Of a stretch of DNA of 64,000 bases, positions 1 through 6,912 are shown piece by piece. Both the position numbers and the translations under genes were made by a program. Source of the stretch: Candidatus Nitrosopumilus sp. (GTDB lineage Archaea; Thermoproteota; Nitrososphaeria; Nitrososphaerales; Nitrosopumilaceae). Positions within the stretch are counted from its first letter, which is position 1; the number at the start of each line of letters is the position of its first letter. The stretch is taken from NCBI GenBank assembly GCA_029263475.1, contig JAJCXK010000056.1:1-64000 (forward strand), given 5' to 3'. The notes beneath the pieces were generated by a model that was not told the origin of the DNA, did no database searches, and worked only from the letters and a program-made list of their open reading frames with translations.

Positions 1-3
1 GAA

Positions 4-34
4 ATAAATTTTGATCATGGATAAATTATGCTAC
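4..34 (-). promoter_or_regulatory. Promoter cassette copy 1 (serves a gene left of the window)
   Basis: On the minus strand this reads GTAGCATAATTTATC followed by ATGATCAAAAT. The same AT-rich element with a TATA-like TTTATC stands before five other minus-strand starts in the first 5.5 kb. Its first bases overlap the stop codon of the upstream 57-aa gene. The gene it would drive begins beyond position 1 and cannot be seen. Confidence 0.55.
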
Positions 35-199
35 TTTATGGGGAATTATTTGATTGATGCTCGTTGTTGTTAAATCGGACAACTTCCAATAATCTCTATT
101 TGATTCACACTGGAAGCATATGGGATTTCCAGATATCGTATTCCCAATTAATCCTACTATGACAACTGATAGCAAAGCCATAGCAAGAAGTGATTTCAT
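26..199 (-). CDS. Small secreted protein, 57 aa, CxxC
   Basis: Too short for the ORF track. The ATG at 199 begins MKSLLAMALLSVVIVGLIG, a clear signal peptide like those of the neighbouring secreted proteins. The mature part is only about 33 residues, with a CFQC pair that could bind metal or form a disulfide. The start overlaps the stop of the 59-aa gene upstream (TCATGA), so the two are probably translated together. No family is recognised. It may be a truncated relative of the longer secreted proteins at 3.0-4.5 kb, whose signal peptides are almost identical. Confidence 0.55.
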   Translation of the reverse strand: MKSLLAMALLSVVIVGLIGNTISGNPICFQCESNRDYWKLSDLTTTSINQIIPHKVA

Positions 200-375
200 G
201 ACTTTTTCTCATACAAAACGATTGCCAGCCAAACGTGACTTGAATCATCCGCACGTCCGCCTACTGAGACGTTTATGATTTCATTCCCTGCAGACTGCAA
301 CTCTTCAAGTTTTTTTTCTAAATTTTTATCAAGGCTAGACTGAAAATCACCTTTGACCGAAATCGCATGTTTCAT
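196..375 (-). CDS. 59-aa cytosolic protein, possibly Cse60/DUF2758-like
   Basis: Missing from the ORF track because of its size. It begins MKHAISVKGDF, has a charged helix (LDKNLEKKLEEL), then beta-rich IINVSVGG and ends HVWLAIVLYEKKS. This order (strand, amphipathic helix, two strands, terminal YEK) resembles the small Cse60/DUF2758 proteins of bacteria. The resemblance is from memory of the pattern and is weak. It is preceded by a copy of the local promoter cassette and overlaps the downstream 57-aa gene by 4 bases, forming a two-gene operon. Confidence 0.55.
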   Translation of the reverse strand: MKHAISVKGDFQSSLDKNLEKKLEELQSAGNEIINVSVGGRADDSSHVWLAIVLYEKKS

Positions 376-413
376 GACTGAAATGAATATTGATCATAGT
401 TAAATTGTACTAC
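376..413 (-). promoter_or_regulatory. Promoter cassette copy 2
   Basis: On the minus strand it reads GTAGTACAATTTAACTATG then ATCAATATTCATTTCAGTC before the ATG at 375. It matches copies 4-6 with a few changes. The AATTTAAC stretch lies about 27 bp from the start codon, the spacing expected of an archaeal TATA box on a leaderless transcript. Confidence 0.6.
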
Positions 414-578
414 TGACGTATAATAGATTCAAACATTTTCCAAGTAGTTCTTTTCGCATTCTTGCTTGGACCTGTGGTTTTTGCTTGAGATGGAATTCTT
501 CCAATGGACTCATGAACAATAATTGAAAATTCCGTACATGAGGGATGTTTTTTCCTTATTAATTTTCTAGGAACATGT

Positions 579-592
579 CTGTTCATGAACAG
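579..592. repeat. 14-bp perfect palindrome
   Basis: CTGTTCATGAACAG is its own reverse complement. It lies in the roughly 200 bp gap (414-617) between the end of the cupin gene and the next promoter cassette. I see no gene in that gap. The palindrome could be an operator or part of a transcript end; nothing in the sequence decides between them. Confidence 0.4.
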
Positions 593-617
593 TGTAATTT
601 CACATCTGCAATCTTAC

Positions 618-1016
618 TTATTTTTCTTCCATTAAAACAATCAGAATTTCTGCAGGTATGCTTCCGGTATTTTTTCCATCATGAACATGATCAATTGCCT
701 CCATGAAAGAATCACCTTTCAGATATGTCTTGGTCCTATTTTCTCCGTAATCCACCGTAATTTCGCCTTCCATCATGTATGCAAACATGGGATATTCATG
801 AACATGTTCTCCGGTTTCGGCACCTATGGGTATTTCAACAATCTTTGATATGATTAGTGCGGGTCCAGATGGATACTTGATGTCTTGTCCAATTACGGTG
901 GTGTCCGTTTCTAAGATATTTTGAGATGTTATCTCATCAGTTGCAATGGCAAGATACGTTCCTATGGATAACAATGCTGCCAATCCGACAATAATTGAAG
1001 ATAGGAGTAATTTCAT
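618..1016 (-). CDS. Secreted or membrane-anchored cupin-domain protein
   Basis: The ORF begins MDILVM, but the start is best placed at the second methionine (MKLLLSS, position 1016), which has the cassette arrangement TCATGAAATTA seen in its neighbours. A signal peptide or anchor of about 25 residues is followed by a single small beta-barrel: GETGEHVHEYPMFAYMMEGEI-type region, then KGDSFMEAIDHVHDG. Histidines in HVHEYP and DHVHDG match the two cupin motifs that normally hold one metal ion. No substrate can be inferred. It sits alone on the minus strand with a diverged copy of the promoter cassette upstream. Confidence 0.8.
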   Translation of the reverse strand: MKLLLSSIIVGLAALLSIGTYLAIATDEITSQNILETDTTVIGQDIKYPSGPALIISKIVEIPIGAETGEHVHEYPMFAYMMEGEITVDYGENRTKTYLKGDSFMEAIDHVHDGKNTGSIPAEILIVLMEEK

Positions 1017-1055
1017 GACCAAAATATCCAATTTCTACTAGAAAAACTATGCTAC
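1017..1055 (-). promoter_or_regulatory. Promoter cassette copy 3 (diverged)
   Basis: It reads GTAGCATAGTTTTTCTAG upstream of the cupin start and keeps the GTAGCATA head and the TTGGTCATG end seen in the other copies, while the middle has changed. TTTTTCTA lies in TATA position. Confidence 0.45.
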
Positions 1056-1235
1056 TCTAAGAGCGTACCTGTTCAGAACCAAGTTTCTCAAACAATCTGG
1101 AGTATCAGCACATGAGATCAGAATTCAGTGAAATCTTTGAGAAGCGAACGTCTGAAAAAAAGGATAGCCCATTACAAGAAATGCCATAACGAGGTTCATG
1201 GATGGGGATTAAATGTTTGAAACATATTGCTAGTC

Positions 1236-2152
1236 ATGCCAGCTTGGTCTGAATCATTTGCAGTCAACCAAACCAGTGAGGCATCGCCTGCGTTATCCGC
1301 TTATGGTGCTAATGGGGCTTTCCTTGTGCATCTGGGTAAAAACAATATTGACTTGTACAGTACCATGTATGATGGCAGGTGGGAACGGGGTCACAGAATT
1401 TCAAAAAAATCTAGTTTTGGAACACCTGCGCTAACTCATACTAATAATGGACTTGTTGTCATGGTGTGTCGTAAAAAAGGCTCTAACGAATTATTGAGTA
1501 GTATTACTATGCCTGGTACAAATGCGAAAGAATGGTTCGATGACATACGTACTGGTCTTACAAGTATACGATTACCTGCAGTGATACTTCATCGTAAGAC
1601 TTTCAGGTTCCACATGGTATATGTTAAATCCGACACTGGCCGCATCATGCATACTATACGTGATGCTAATGGACGGTGGAGTGAAGGGCATGTTATCCCT
1701 GATGCAATACTGCCCCATCTAGAATCCCCCGCATTGACATGTGCTGATCGTGGTGACATTCACATGGTATACACTGCAGACAATCCGTATCAAGATATTC
1801 ATCATTTGATATATGATTATGATGATGGGAAGTGGAGTCGTGATGTTACCTTTTCCAAGTACAGTTCCCATCAACCATTTTGACGGCTCTTCATAATGAC
1901 ATTCACATGGTATATTGTAGTAGAACGCACAACCACATGGATCACACGATATTTAGCGATTCTACTAAGAGATGGGATTTTGGTGGAACTATATCAAACA
2001 AAACAACTGCAATGGCACCTGCATTAATTGGTACTCTTGATAGAAATCAGTTAATCATGGCATACCGTGATGTTGGTTCTAAACAACTCTTTTGTGCTAC
2101 AAAACTGGAAAGACCAAGTACAGTTTCTTTTGATGTGGACCAAAAAAAATAA
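1236..2152 (+). pseudogene. Beta-propeller-like repeat protein broken by a frameshift
   Basis: ORFs 1227-1883 and 1880-2152 are one gene in two frames. Both parts carry the same repeating unit of about 45-50 residues: SPAL or APAL, then (D/N)IHMVY, then a tryptophan-glycine segment (GRWERG, GRWSEG, KRWDFG). At about 1877-1881, CATCAACCATTTTGACG would read QP-x-LTAL after one extra base, restoring the fifth repeat PxLTALHNDIHMVY. The repeats suggest a bladed propeller or lectin-like fold. There is no clear signal peptide, and a TGA lies just upstream of the TTG (1227) and ATG (1236) starts. A homopolymer sequencing error is the main alternative to a real mutation. Confidence 0.65.
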
Positions 2153-2175
2153 TAATCTATTGATGACGTGCTTTA

Positions 2176-2550
2176 TCACTTCAAATCCCAAATGCATGTA
2201 TCATGATTAAACAAGTGCGTGCTGTTTCCAATGTTCTTAACGGGTGCAAATCCTCCGGGAGTACAAAACTCCACATACGGACTTTTACCTGAACTCTCAC
2301 TTTCCTGCGGGACCGCACAGCTTATGGCCTTGGAGTTCCCTACCTTGGCGTTTTCTGAAGTCCAATAGTCATTTGAAGAGTCCTTCAGCAGAATTTCAGC
2401 ACAGTTCATCTCTTTCATCTCCAGTCTTTCCAGTTCGGCGTTGGGAAAGATCGTATTCACTTTGTAGTCCAGAGAAAAGGCAAATATTGGAACTATTACC
2501 AACATACATGCAATTGGAATGATCCAATAGTGAAGAGAATCCTCTTCCAT
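2176..2550 (-). CDS. Membrane-anchored hypothetical protein, 124 aa
   Basis: One N-terminal membrane segment (residues about 9-27, WIIPIACMLVIVPIFAF) is followed by an outside domain with four cysteines (MNCAE, ISCAV, EFCTPGG, DTCIWDLK) that could form two disulfides. No family is recognised. The plus-strand ORF at 2244-2522 is its shadow. It is transcribed alone, convergent with the broken propeller gene. Confidence 0.6.
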   Translation of the reverse strand: MEEDSLHYWIIPIACMLVIVPIFAFSLDYKVNTIFPNAELERLEMKEMNCAEILLKDSSNDYWTSENAKVGNSKAISCAVPQESESSGKSPYVEFCTPGGFAPVKNIGNSTHLFNHDTCIWDLK

Positions 2551-2637
2551 GTTTGGAAATAATTGTTCTTCTATTTAATCACTTGAATTCCAAACTGTGA
2601 CTGGTTGCAAAATGACAATGTATGATCCGAACATCTT

Positions 2638-2937
2638 GTGAATTTCACAATAACCAGACACTTTATGCCTAATTCATCCTACTCTAGGATCTTGATTTGC
2701 AATATACTGGGATGTGATATCAAAGCTTACACGAAGGTAATGTTCTACTATTCCCAAGATGGTATCAGACACAAGCCGTTTGCTAGGTGCATCATGCGGT
2801 TTTGCATAAATCACTCAAAGAAGATATCTCAGGATGACTGCACTATCAGCGTTCAGGTGCTAAATCAATTGAGAAGAATCAACGTGGATGTCACGTACAG
2901 GAATAGCATGAAGATGAAGAACCAAAAATTATTCTAA
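2638..2937 (+). CDS. Uncertain hypothetical ORF, 99 aa
   Basis: Open from a GTG start, basic, with five cysteines, no signal peptide and no recognisable motif. Nothing competes on the other strand, but no convincing TATA box or start context is visible. It could be a chance ORF or a remnant in this decayed stretch. Confidence 0.3.
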   Translation: MNFTITRHFMPNSSYSRILICNILGCDIKAYTKVMFYYSQDGIRHKPFARCIMRFCINHSKKISQDDCTISVQVLNQLRRINVDVTYRNSMKMKNQKLF

Positions 2938-3020
2938 TTGATATCAATTAATCTCTAAAGATTGAAAAAGCATTGATCTGCGGTTCGCACATACGAATAC
3001 TACAATGTAACTATCTTGTA

Positions 3021-3683
3021 TTAATCATTCTTGTAACTGTGATATACTTTTTCTATCTCACTGAGTTTGATGTTTAGGACACTATCAAAATCACCAACCC
3101 ATCCACGTTCAACTAGGGATGTTCTAGTGTCTTTAGTTACACACACCACTGTTGAAAAATTGGGTTTTATTACGGATTCAAGACCTTCATTGCATTCGTT
3201 ATTTTTTTCGAATGTCTTGCTAAACTTTTCTACAACATAAAATGCATTGACTGTCCCAGTGCCTTCTGAATCCGTAGCAGGTATTTCCTCATGTAAAAAA
3301 GTTCTAAAAATCCCAAGATCTGCTGGAGTATGTGTTGTTGAAATTAATTTGTCAGTTACTTGCCATGAATTAAAATCATTCTCCGATACAGATACAAGGG
3401 TGTCCCTCAGATCGTCTAGAACAAGAAAACTCAAAGTTCCATTAGAAAATTCTGGTATTGAACGACCGTATACTATTTGTTGAATCTGCATATCTTGTTC
3501 CATCTCAAACACCTGTTGAATTTTTTCAGCGGTGATGGGAAATTCTTTAATTTCTCTTACCTCGATAGAGTGATGTGCAGTGCCATCAACATCAAATTTG
3601 ATTTCCCCCTCATAAGCCTCAGTAATCCCCACACCGCCAACCAAAACTACTGACAGTAAAGCTAGAACTAGAATGGATTTCAT
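3021..3683 (-). CDS. Secreted hypothetical protein, 220 aa
   Basis: Begins MKSILVLALLSVVLVGGVG with cleavage likely near ITEAYEG. The mature part has two separated cysteines (NNECNEG, VVCVTKD) and ends with TRTSLVERGWVGDF, a variant of the ACVKPxTxxxLxERGW tail common on thaumarchaeal secreted proteins. The start is fixed by the promoter cassette and the conserved ATGAAATCC. The orphan leader at 5325-5417 is nearly identical to its signal peptide, so the two share ancestry. Function unknown. Confidence 0.75.
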   Translation of the reverse strand: MKSILVLALLSVVLVGGVGITEAYEGEIKFDVDGTAHHSIEVREIKEFPITAEKIQQVFEMEQDMQIQQIVYGRSIPEFSNGTLSFLVLDDLRDTLVSVSENDFNSWQVTDKLISTTHTPADLGIFRTFLHEEIPATDSEGTGTVNAFYVVEKFSKTFEKNNECNEGLESVIKPNFSTVVCVTKDTRTSLVERGWVGDFDSVLNIKLSEIEKVYHSYKND

Positions 3684-3725
3684 GAGTATCTAAAATGAAG
3701 ATTGATCATAGATAAATTATGCTAC
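3684..3725 (-). promoter_or_regulatory. Promoter cassette copy 4
   Basis: GTAGCATAATTTATCTATG then ATCAATCTTCATTTTAGATA before the ATG at 3683. It is almost identical to copy 6 (5418-5455). It starts inside the stop codon of the 261-residue ORF that follows on the map, so the cassette abuts a coding end directly. Confidence 0.65.
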
Positions 3726-4453
3726 TTTAAGAAAGGAATATTCAACAATTTTGATTCAGCTTCTGTCATTGGTTGAGTACTAAACGTAGGATCAAATATC
3801 CTGATGTTGAGGATGTCCTTCTGATACCGATACAGTTCATGGTCAATCAGATAGCCTCTTTCAAACATCCGGTCAATGCTTGTAGGATACACCAAGACCA
3901 ATTCTTCGTTGAGATTTATCCATTGAATTTTATCCGTATCTTTGAATGTTCCACCTTCTGCAAACAATTCTCCTGCTTGAATATTTTGTTCGACAACCGT
4001 TGGAACAAATGACAACATTCCTACTATTTTTGTTTTATCCTCATAACTTATATCCAGATCGTAGTTAACATTTGGTGTAAAATTTGAACTACCTGTGTCT
4101 ATGGCATATCCAATCTTCCAAATTTTATCAGGATAGAAAGTCTCAATATCATGTTTCCAATCTGGAACAAATGTCTGTGTTTCTACAATGTTTTTTGTTC
4201 CGGTTTCAAGTATTGAAATCGTGATTGAAGTATCAAAATCGGGTTGTATTTCTTCAACATAGATATTGGCATGAATCACGTCACCTTCAACAAAATTACT
4301 ACCATCTATTCTAACAACTAGATTTCCGTCATAAACTTCAGTCTCCTGTCCTGATCCTCGATTGTAATATTCTTCATCACCAGCCCATGCCACACCTGCT
4401 GTAGTTGTGACGATAACCCCAAGTAAAACAGGTAGAATGAGAAGGGATTTCAT
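3722..4453 (-). CDS. Secreted hypothetical protein with beta-sandwich features
   Basis: The ORF track starts at 4507, but the first 18 residues run through the promoter cassette. The conserved ATGAAATCC places the start at 4453, giving MKSLLILPVLLGVIVTTTAG, a signal peptide ending near AWAGDE. The mature region has alternating strands (LVVRIDGSNFVEGDVIHANIYV, TSITISILETGTKN), as in thaumarchaeal surface proteins with Ig-like domains, and ends TEAESKLLNIPFLK. Secreted, possibly surface-associated; function unknown. Confidence 0.7.
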   Translation of the reverse strand: MKSLLILPVLLGVIVTTTAGVAWAGDEEYYNRGSGQETEVYDGNLVVRIDGSNFVEGDVIHANIYVEEIQPDFDTSITISILETGTKNIVETQTFVPDWKHDIETFYPDKIWKIGYAIDTGSSNFTPNVNYDLDISYEDKTKIVGMLSFVPTVVEQNIQAGELFAEGGTFKDTDKIQWINLNEELVLVYPTSIDRMFERGYLIDHELYRYQKDILNIRIFDPTFSTQPMTEAESKLLNIPFLK

Positions 4454-4492
4454 GAGTAAAATGAAGATTGATCGTAGATAAATTCTACTACT
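4454..4492 (-). promoter_or_regulatory. Promoter cassette copy 5
   Basis: TAGTAGAATTTATCTACG then ATCAATCTTCATTTTACTC before the ATG at 4453. AATTTATC lies about 27 bp from the start, consistent with a TATA box for a leaderless transcript. Confidence 0.6.
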
Positions 4493-4534
4493 TGAAGAGA
4501 AAGCCATAGGAATTTAGTGAAAAGTTTCTGTTGA

Positions 4535-5322
4535 TTATCTTTGCATGGCCCATCCTCTTAGGAGTAATGTCACATCAGTACCAGATTTGACACATGCTGG
4601 AGATCCATCTGAATTTTTAAAAATCAAAATCATATTCTCATCACAGACGATTTTTTTTGGATATGTGCCTTCTATTTCTTTAACATTTTTTTATGTTCAA
4701 TTAATTCAAATTCGTATTGTATGGGAAGGAGCCCTATGTGTACAAAAGTTTCTGCTTTTATTGGAAATGGATAGTCTTTCACAATCCATATTTTACTTGT
4801 TTTATTACTTAGAGGCCAATTGACAACAGTTGCCTCAATGCTATTTGAATTTATCAAAATCATTTCATTGCCTCCTGTGGTGAATGGAACTCCTCCTCCA
4901 ATATTTCCAATTTGACCCCAATATTCTCCTAATTTGAGATGTTTTGGTGTGTCTTGATTGGAAAAATTATTTAACCAAACCAAAGAATTGTTAAAAACCG
5001 ATGCCAATTGTCTCATGGTATGTCCTGAACCGATGAATTTCATTTCATTTTTTGACAATCTCAATACCTCATCGATTTTGGTTTTTTGATCCGTGACAAT
5101 TGTTTGAATATACCAATAATTTTGAGTCTCATTAATGATTAAAAATTCCAATTCTTGTGAACGACATTCAAAATAATCTATGTGACAAAAATCATATTTG
5201 AAATAGTCTCCTTTCTCAAGATTGATTCCGGGATACCATTCACTTTCTGCAAACGATTCTGAGTTCAGCAATGTGCCCAAGGAAATTAATCCAAAAATAA
5301 TTCCTAATGCTAATCTAAACAT
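4535..5322 (-). pseudogene. Secreted protein with a frameshift in an A7 run
   Basis: The ORF track lists 4672-5328 ending HKKMLKK. At 4686-4692 (a run of seven T on the plus strand), one extra base continues the protein as KNVKEIEGTYPKKIVCDE and then GSPACVKSGTDVTLLLRGWA, the typical C-terminal tail of thaumarchaeal secreted proteins, up to a TAA at 4535. So the gene is one base short of full length. The start is ATG 5322 (MFRLALGIIFGLISLG, a signal peptide) rather than TTG 5328. Mature domain unknown, with a CHIDYFEC pair. A homopolymer sequencing error would explain this equally well. Confidence 0.7.
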
Positions 5323-5324
5323 CT

Positions 5325-5417
5325 TCAAATCCTGATTTTACCATCATACGCCTCAGCAGATCCAATTAATCCAACAAGAACAATCGAAAACAAACCCAAA
5401 ACTAGAATGGATTTCAT
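5325..5417 (-). pseudogene. Orphan signal-peptide remnant, 30 aa
   Basis: Directly behind promoter cassette copy 6, the minus strand reads MKSILVLGLFSIVLVGLIG then SAEAYDGKIRI and stops. It matches the first 30 residues of the 220-aa secreted protein at 3021-3683 (MKSILVLALLSVVLVGGVG, TEAYEGEIKF). Its TGA overlaps the TTG at 5328 just before the next gene. It is most likely the 5' end of a deleted copy that now works, if at all, as a leader ORF for the downstream gene. Confidence 0.7.
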
Positions 5418-5455
5418 GACTAAAATGAAGATTGATCATAGATAAATTATGCTAC
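5418..5455 (-). promoter_or_regulatory. Promoter cassette copy 6
   Basis: GTAGCATAATTTATCTATG then ATCAATCTTCATTTTAGTC before ATGAAATCC. It is nearly base-for-base the same as copy 4, pointing to recent duplication of promoter plus leader. The following 238 bp (5456-5693) hold nothing I can support. Confidence 0.65.
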
Positions 5456-5693
5456 CAAATAAAAAATATGAGATATGTTGTCTAATCTGATATCTCGATT
5501 CCACATTCTGTCGAACAGATTCTTCGATTAAAGACATCCTAATATTCTCTGTCACAATGTACACAATTTCTAAAGGACATGATTCTATTATGATGATTTG
5601 ATATTTAACAATGGTTTGACTTCTTGAGATTTAGAACTGAACCTAGAAGGATTGCACCGTAATCCTTTTGTAAATAAAAAACATAATGATATC

Positions 5694-5921
5694 ATGAATA
5701 AAATTATAAAATATTCATTGTTTGGTCTTTTCACCTTTGGTGTGGCAATTTCATCCTATACGTTGTTTGTACATCAAAGCACAATATTTGCATAGATTTC
5801 ATCAACAGAAAGCAGTGCAGGAGCAGGATTAGCTTCAAGTTTGCCTTCAAAGCCTGAAGCATATATCAAAATAAAACTGAATGGTGTTGTAGGGGTGGTA
5901 TCTTGGTATCCGTTAACCTGA
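5694..5921 (+). pseudogene. Remnant of a small secreted protein with an in-frame TAG
   Basis: ATG at 5694 opens MNKIIKYSLFGLFTFGVAI, a signal peptide, and runs 33 codons to TAG at 5793-5795. The same frame then stays open for another 41 codons (SSTESSAGAGLASSLPSKPEAYIKIKLNG) to TGA at 5919. The Ser/Ala/Gly-rich linker followed by a strand-like stretch looks like the start of a longer surface protein. Function unknown. Confidence 0.55.
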
Positions 5922-5923
5922 TT

Positions 5924-6151
5924 CTATCTGTCTAATTGAGAAACAAACCATTCGTTGAGCTGCGTAACGGAATCTGCAAATCGCTGTCCGATGTTATCCA
6001 ATTGTTCCTGTAGGAAGTCTACCTGCTTTTGCAATTCCTCGTTTGCGTTTTCCAGTGTAGATTTCTCACTTTACAAATCCTCTATTCTCTGTTCAAGTTC
6101 CAATATCTTCAAGTCCTTTGGTTCATCTGGCGGCGCTTCCGTCCTTACTGG
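5924..6151 (-). pseudogene. C-terminal coiled-coil remnant with an in-frame TAA
   Basis: The minus strand carries PVRTEAPPDEPKDLKILELE, then a heptad-rich stretch (LENANEELQKQVDFLQEQLD) and ends LNEWFVSQLDR. A TAA interrupts it at 6071-6073 and a stop precedes it with no start codon, so only the tail of a former gene remains. The plus-strand ORF 5955-6155 in the track is its shadow. The tail converges with the remnant at 5694-5921; both may come from one lost surface-protein locus. Confidence 0.55.
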
Positions 6152-6200
6152 TTAAAATCAGTGTAATTCATGTCAAAAATATGTGAAATAGAACGTTTTG

Positions 6201-6210
6201 CATTATATTA
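6201..6210 (+). promoter_or_regulatory. TATA box of purQ
   Basis: CATTATATTA lies 22-31 bp before the purQ ATG, consistent with a leaderless archaeal transcript that would cover purQ, purL and the following gene. Confidence 0.5.
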
Positions 6211-6231
6211 TCTCCTAATACTAAAGTAATT

Positions 6232-6912
6232 ATGAAAGTAGCTGTTGTAGTTTTTCCTGGCAGTAACTGTGATCGAGATATGTATCACGTACTAACTGAC
6301 GTGTTTAATCTTGATGCGCAATACTATTGGCATGAAAAGGGACTGCCAAAAAATATTGATGCTGTAATTCTTCCTGGCGGATTCTCTTATGGTGACCGGC
6401 TCAGAGCAGGTGTAATTGCAGCTCATAGTCCTGTCATAAAAGATGTGCAAAAGATCGCTGAAAAGGGAATTCCTGTTTTGGGCGTATGCAACGGATTCCA
6501 GATTCTCGTAGAGTCTGGATTGCTTCCGGGGGTTTTACTCAAAAATGAATCACTTAATTTCATGTGCGAATGGACCAGTCTGGTTGTCGAAAACAACAAA
6601 ACCCCGTTTACAAATAAATTCAAGTTAAACGAAAAAATCCCAATCCCCATAGCAAATGGCGAAGGCAGATACTATGCTGATGATAACACCCTGAAACAGC
6701 TCAAGAAGAAAAACCAAATTGTATTTCGATACAGTGACGTTGTAAATGGCTCATCCAACGGAATTGCCGGAGTGTGCAACGAGGATGGAAATGTGGTGGG
6801 CATGATGCCTCATCCTGAAAGAGCCGTGGAATCAGAAATCAATCCTGCTGATAACGGACCTTCATCGCTAATCTTTGAATCTTTACTGACAAAAATGGGT
6901 GTGAAAAAATGA
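6232..6912 (+). CDS. purQ: Phosphoribosylformylglycinamidine synthase, glutaminase subunit PurQ
   Basis: Supplies ammonia from glutamine for the FGAR to FGAM step of purine synthesis, acting with PurL. At 226 residues it is a full-length class I glutamine amidotransferase: the oxyanion segment VILPGGFSYGDRLRAG (near residue 50), the nucleophile elbow GVCNGFQIL with Cys (near 87), and the catalytic His-Glu in MMPHPERAVE near the end. The stop overlaps the purL start by 4 bases (ATGA), a tight operon. PurS, the third subunit in many archaea, is not seen next to it; only pseudogene debris lies upstream. Confidence 0.97.
   Translation: MKVAVVVFPGSNCDRDMYHVLTDVFNLDAQYYWHEKGLPKNIDAVILPGGFSYGDRLRAGVIAAHSPVIKDVQKIAEKGIPVLGVCNGFQILVESGLLPGVLLKNESLNFMCEWTSLVVENNKTPFTNKFKLNEKIPIPIANGEGRYYADDNTLKQLKKKNQIVFRYSDVVNGSSNGIAGVCNEDGNVVGMMPHPERAVESEINPADNGPSSLIFESLLTKMGVKK

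Noticed and set aside
5955-6155. Cys/Ser-rich plus-strand ORF
   Set aside because: Antisense of a coiled-coil remnant; the Ser/Cys richness comes from reversed Glu/Gln/Leu codons.
1-6200. Integrated mobile element as the source of the decayed region
   Set aside because: No integrase, transposase, terminal repeats or tRNA target is visible there; local duplication and decay explain it.
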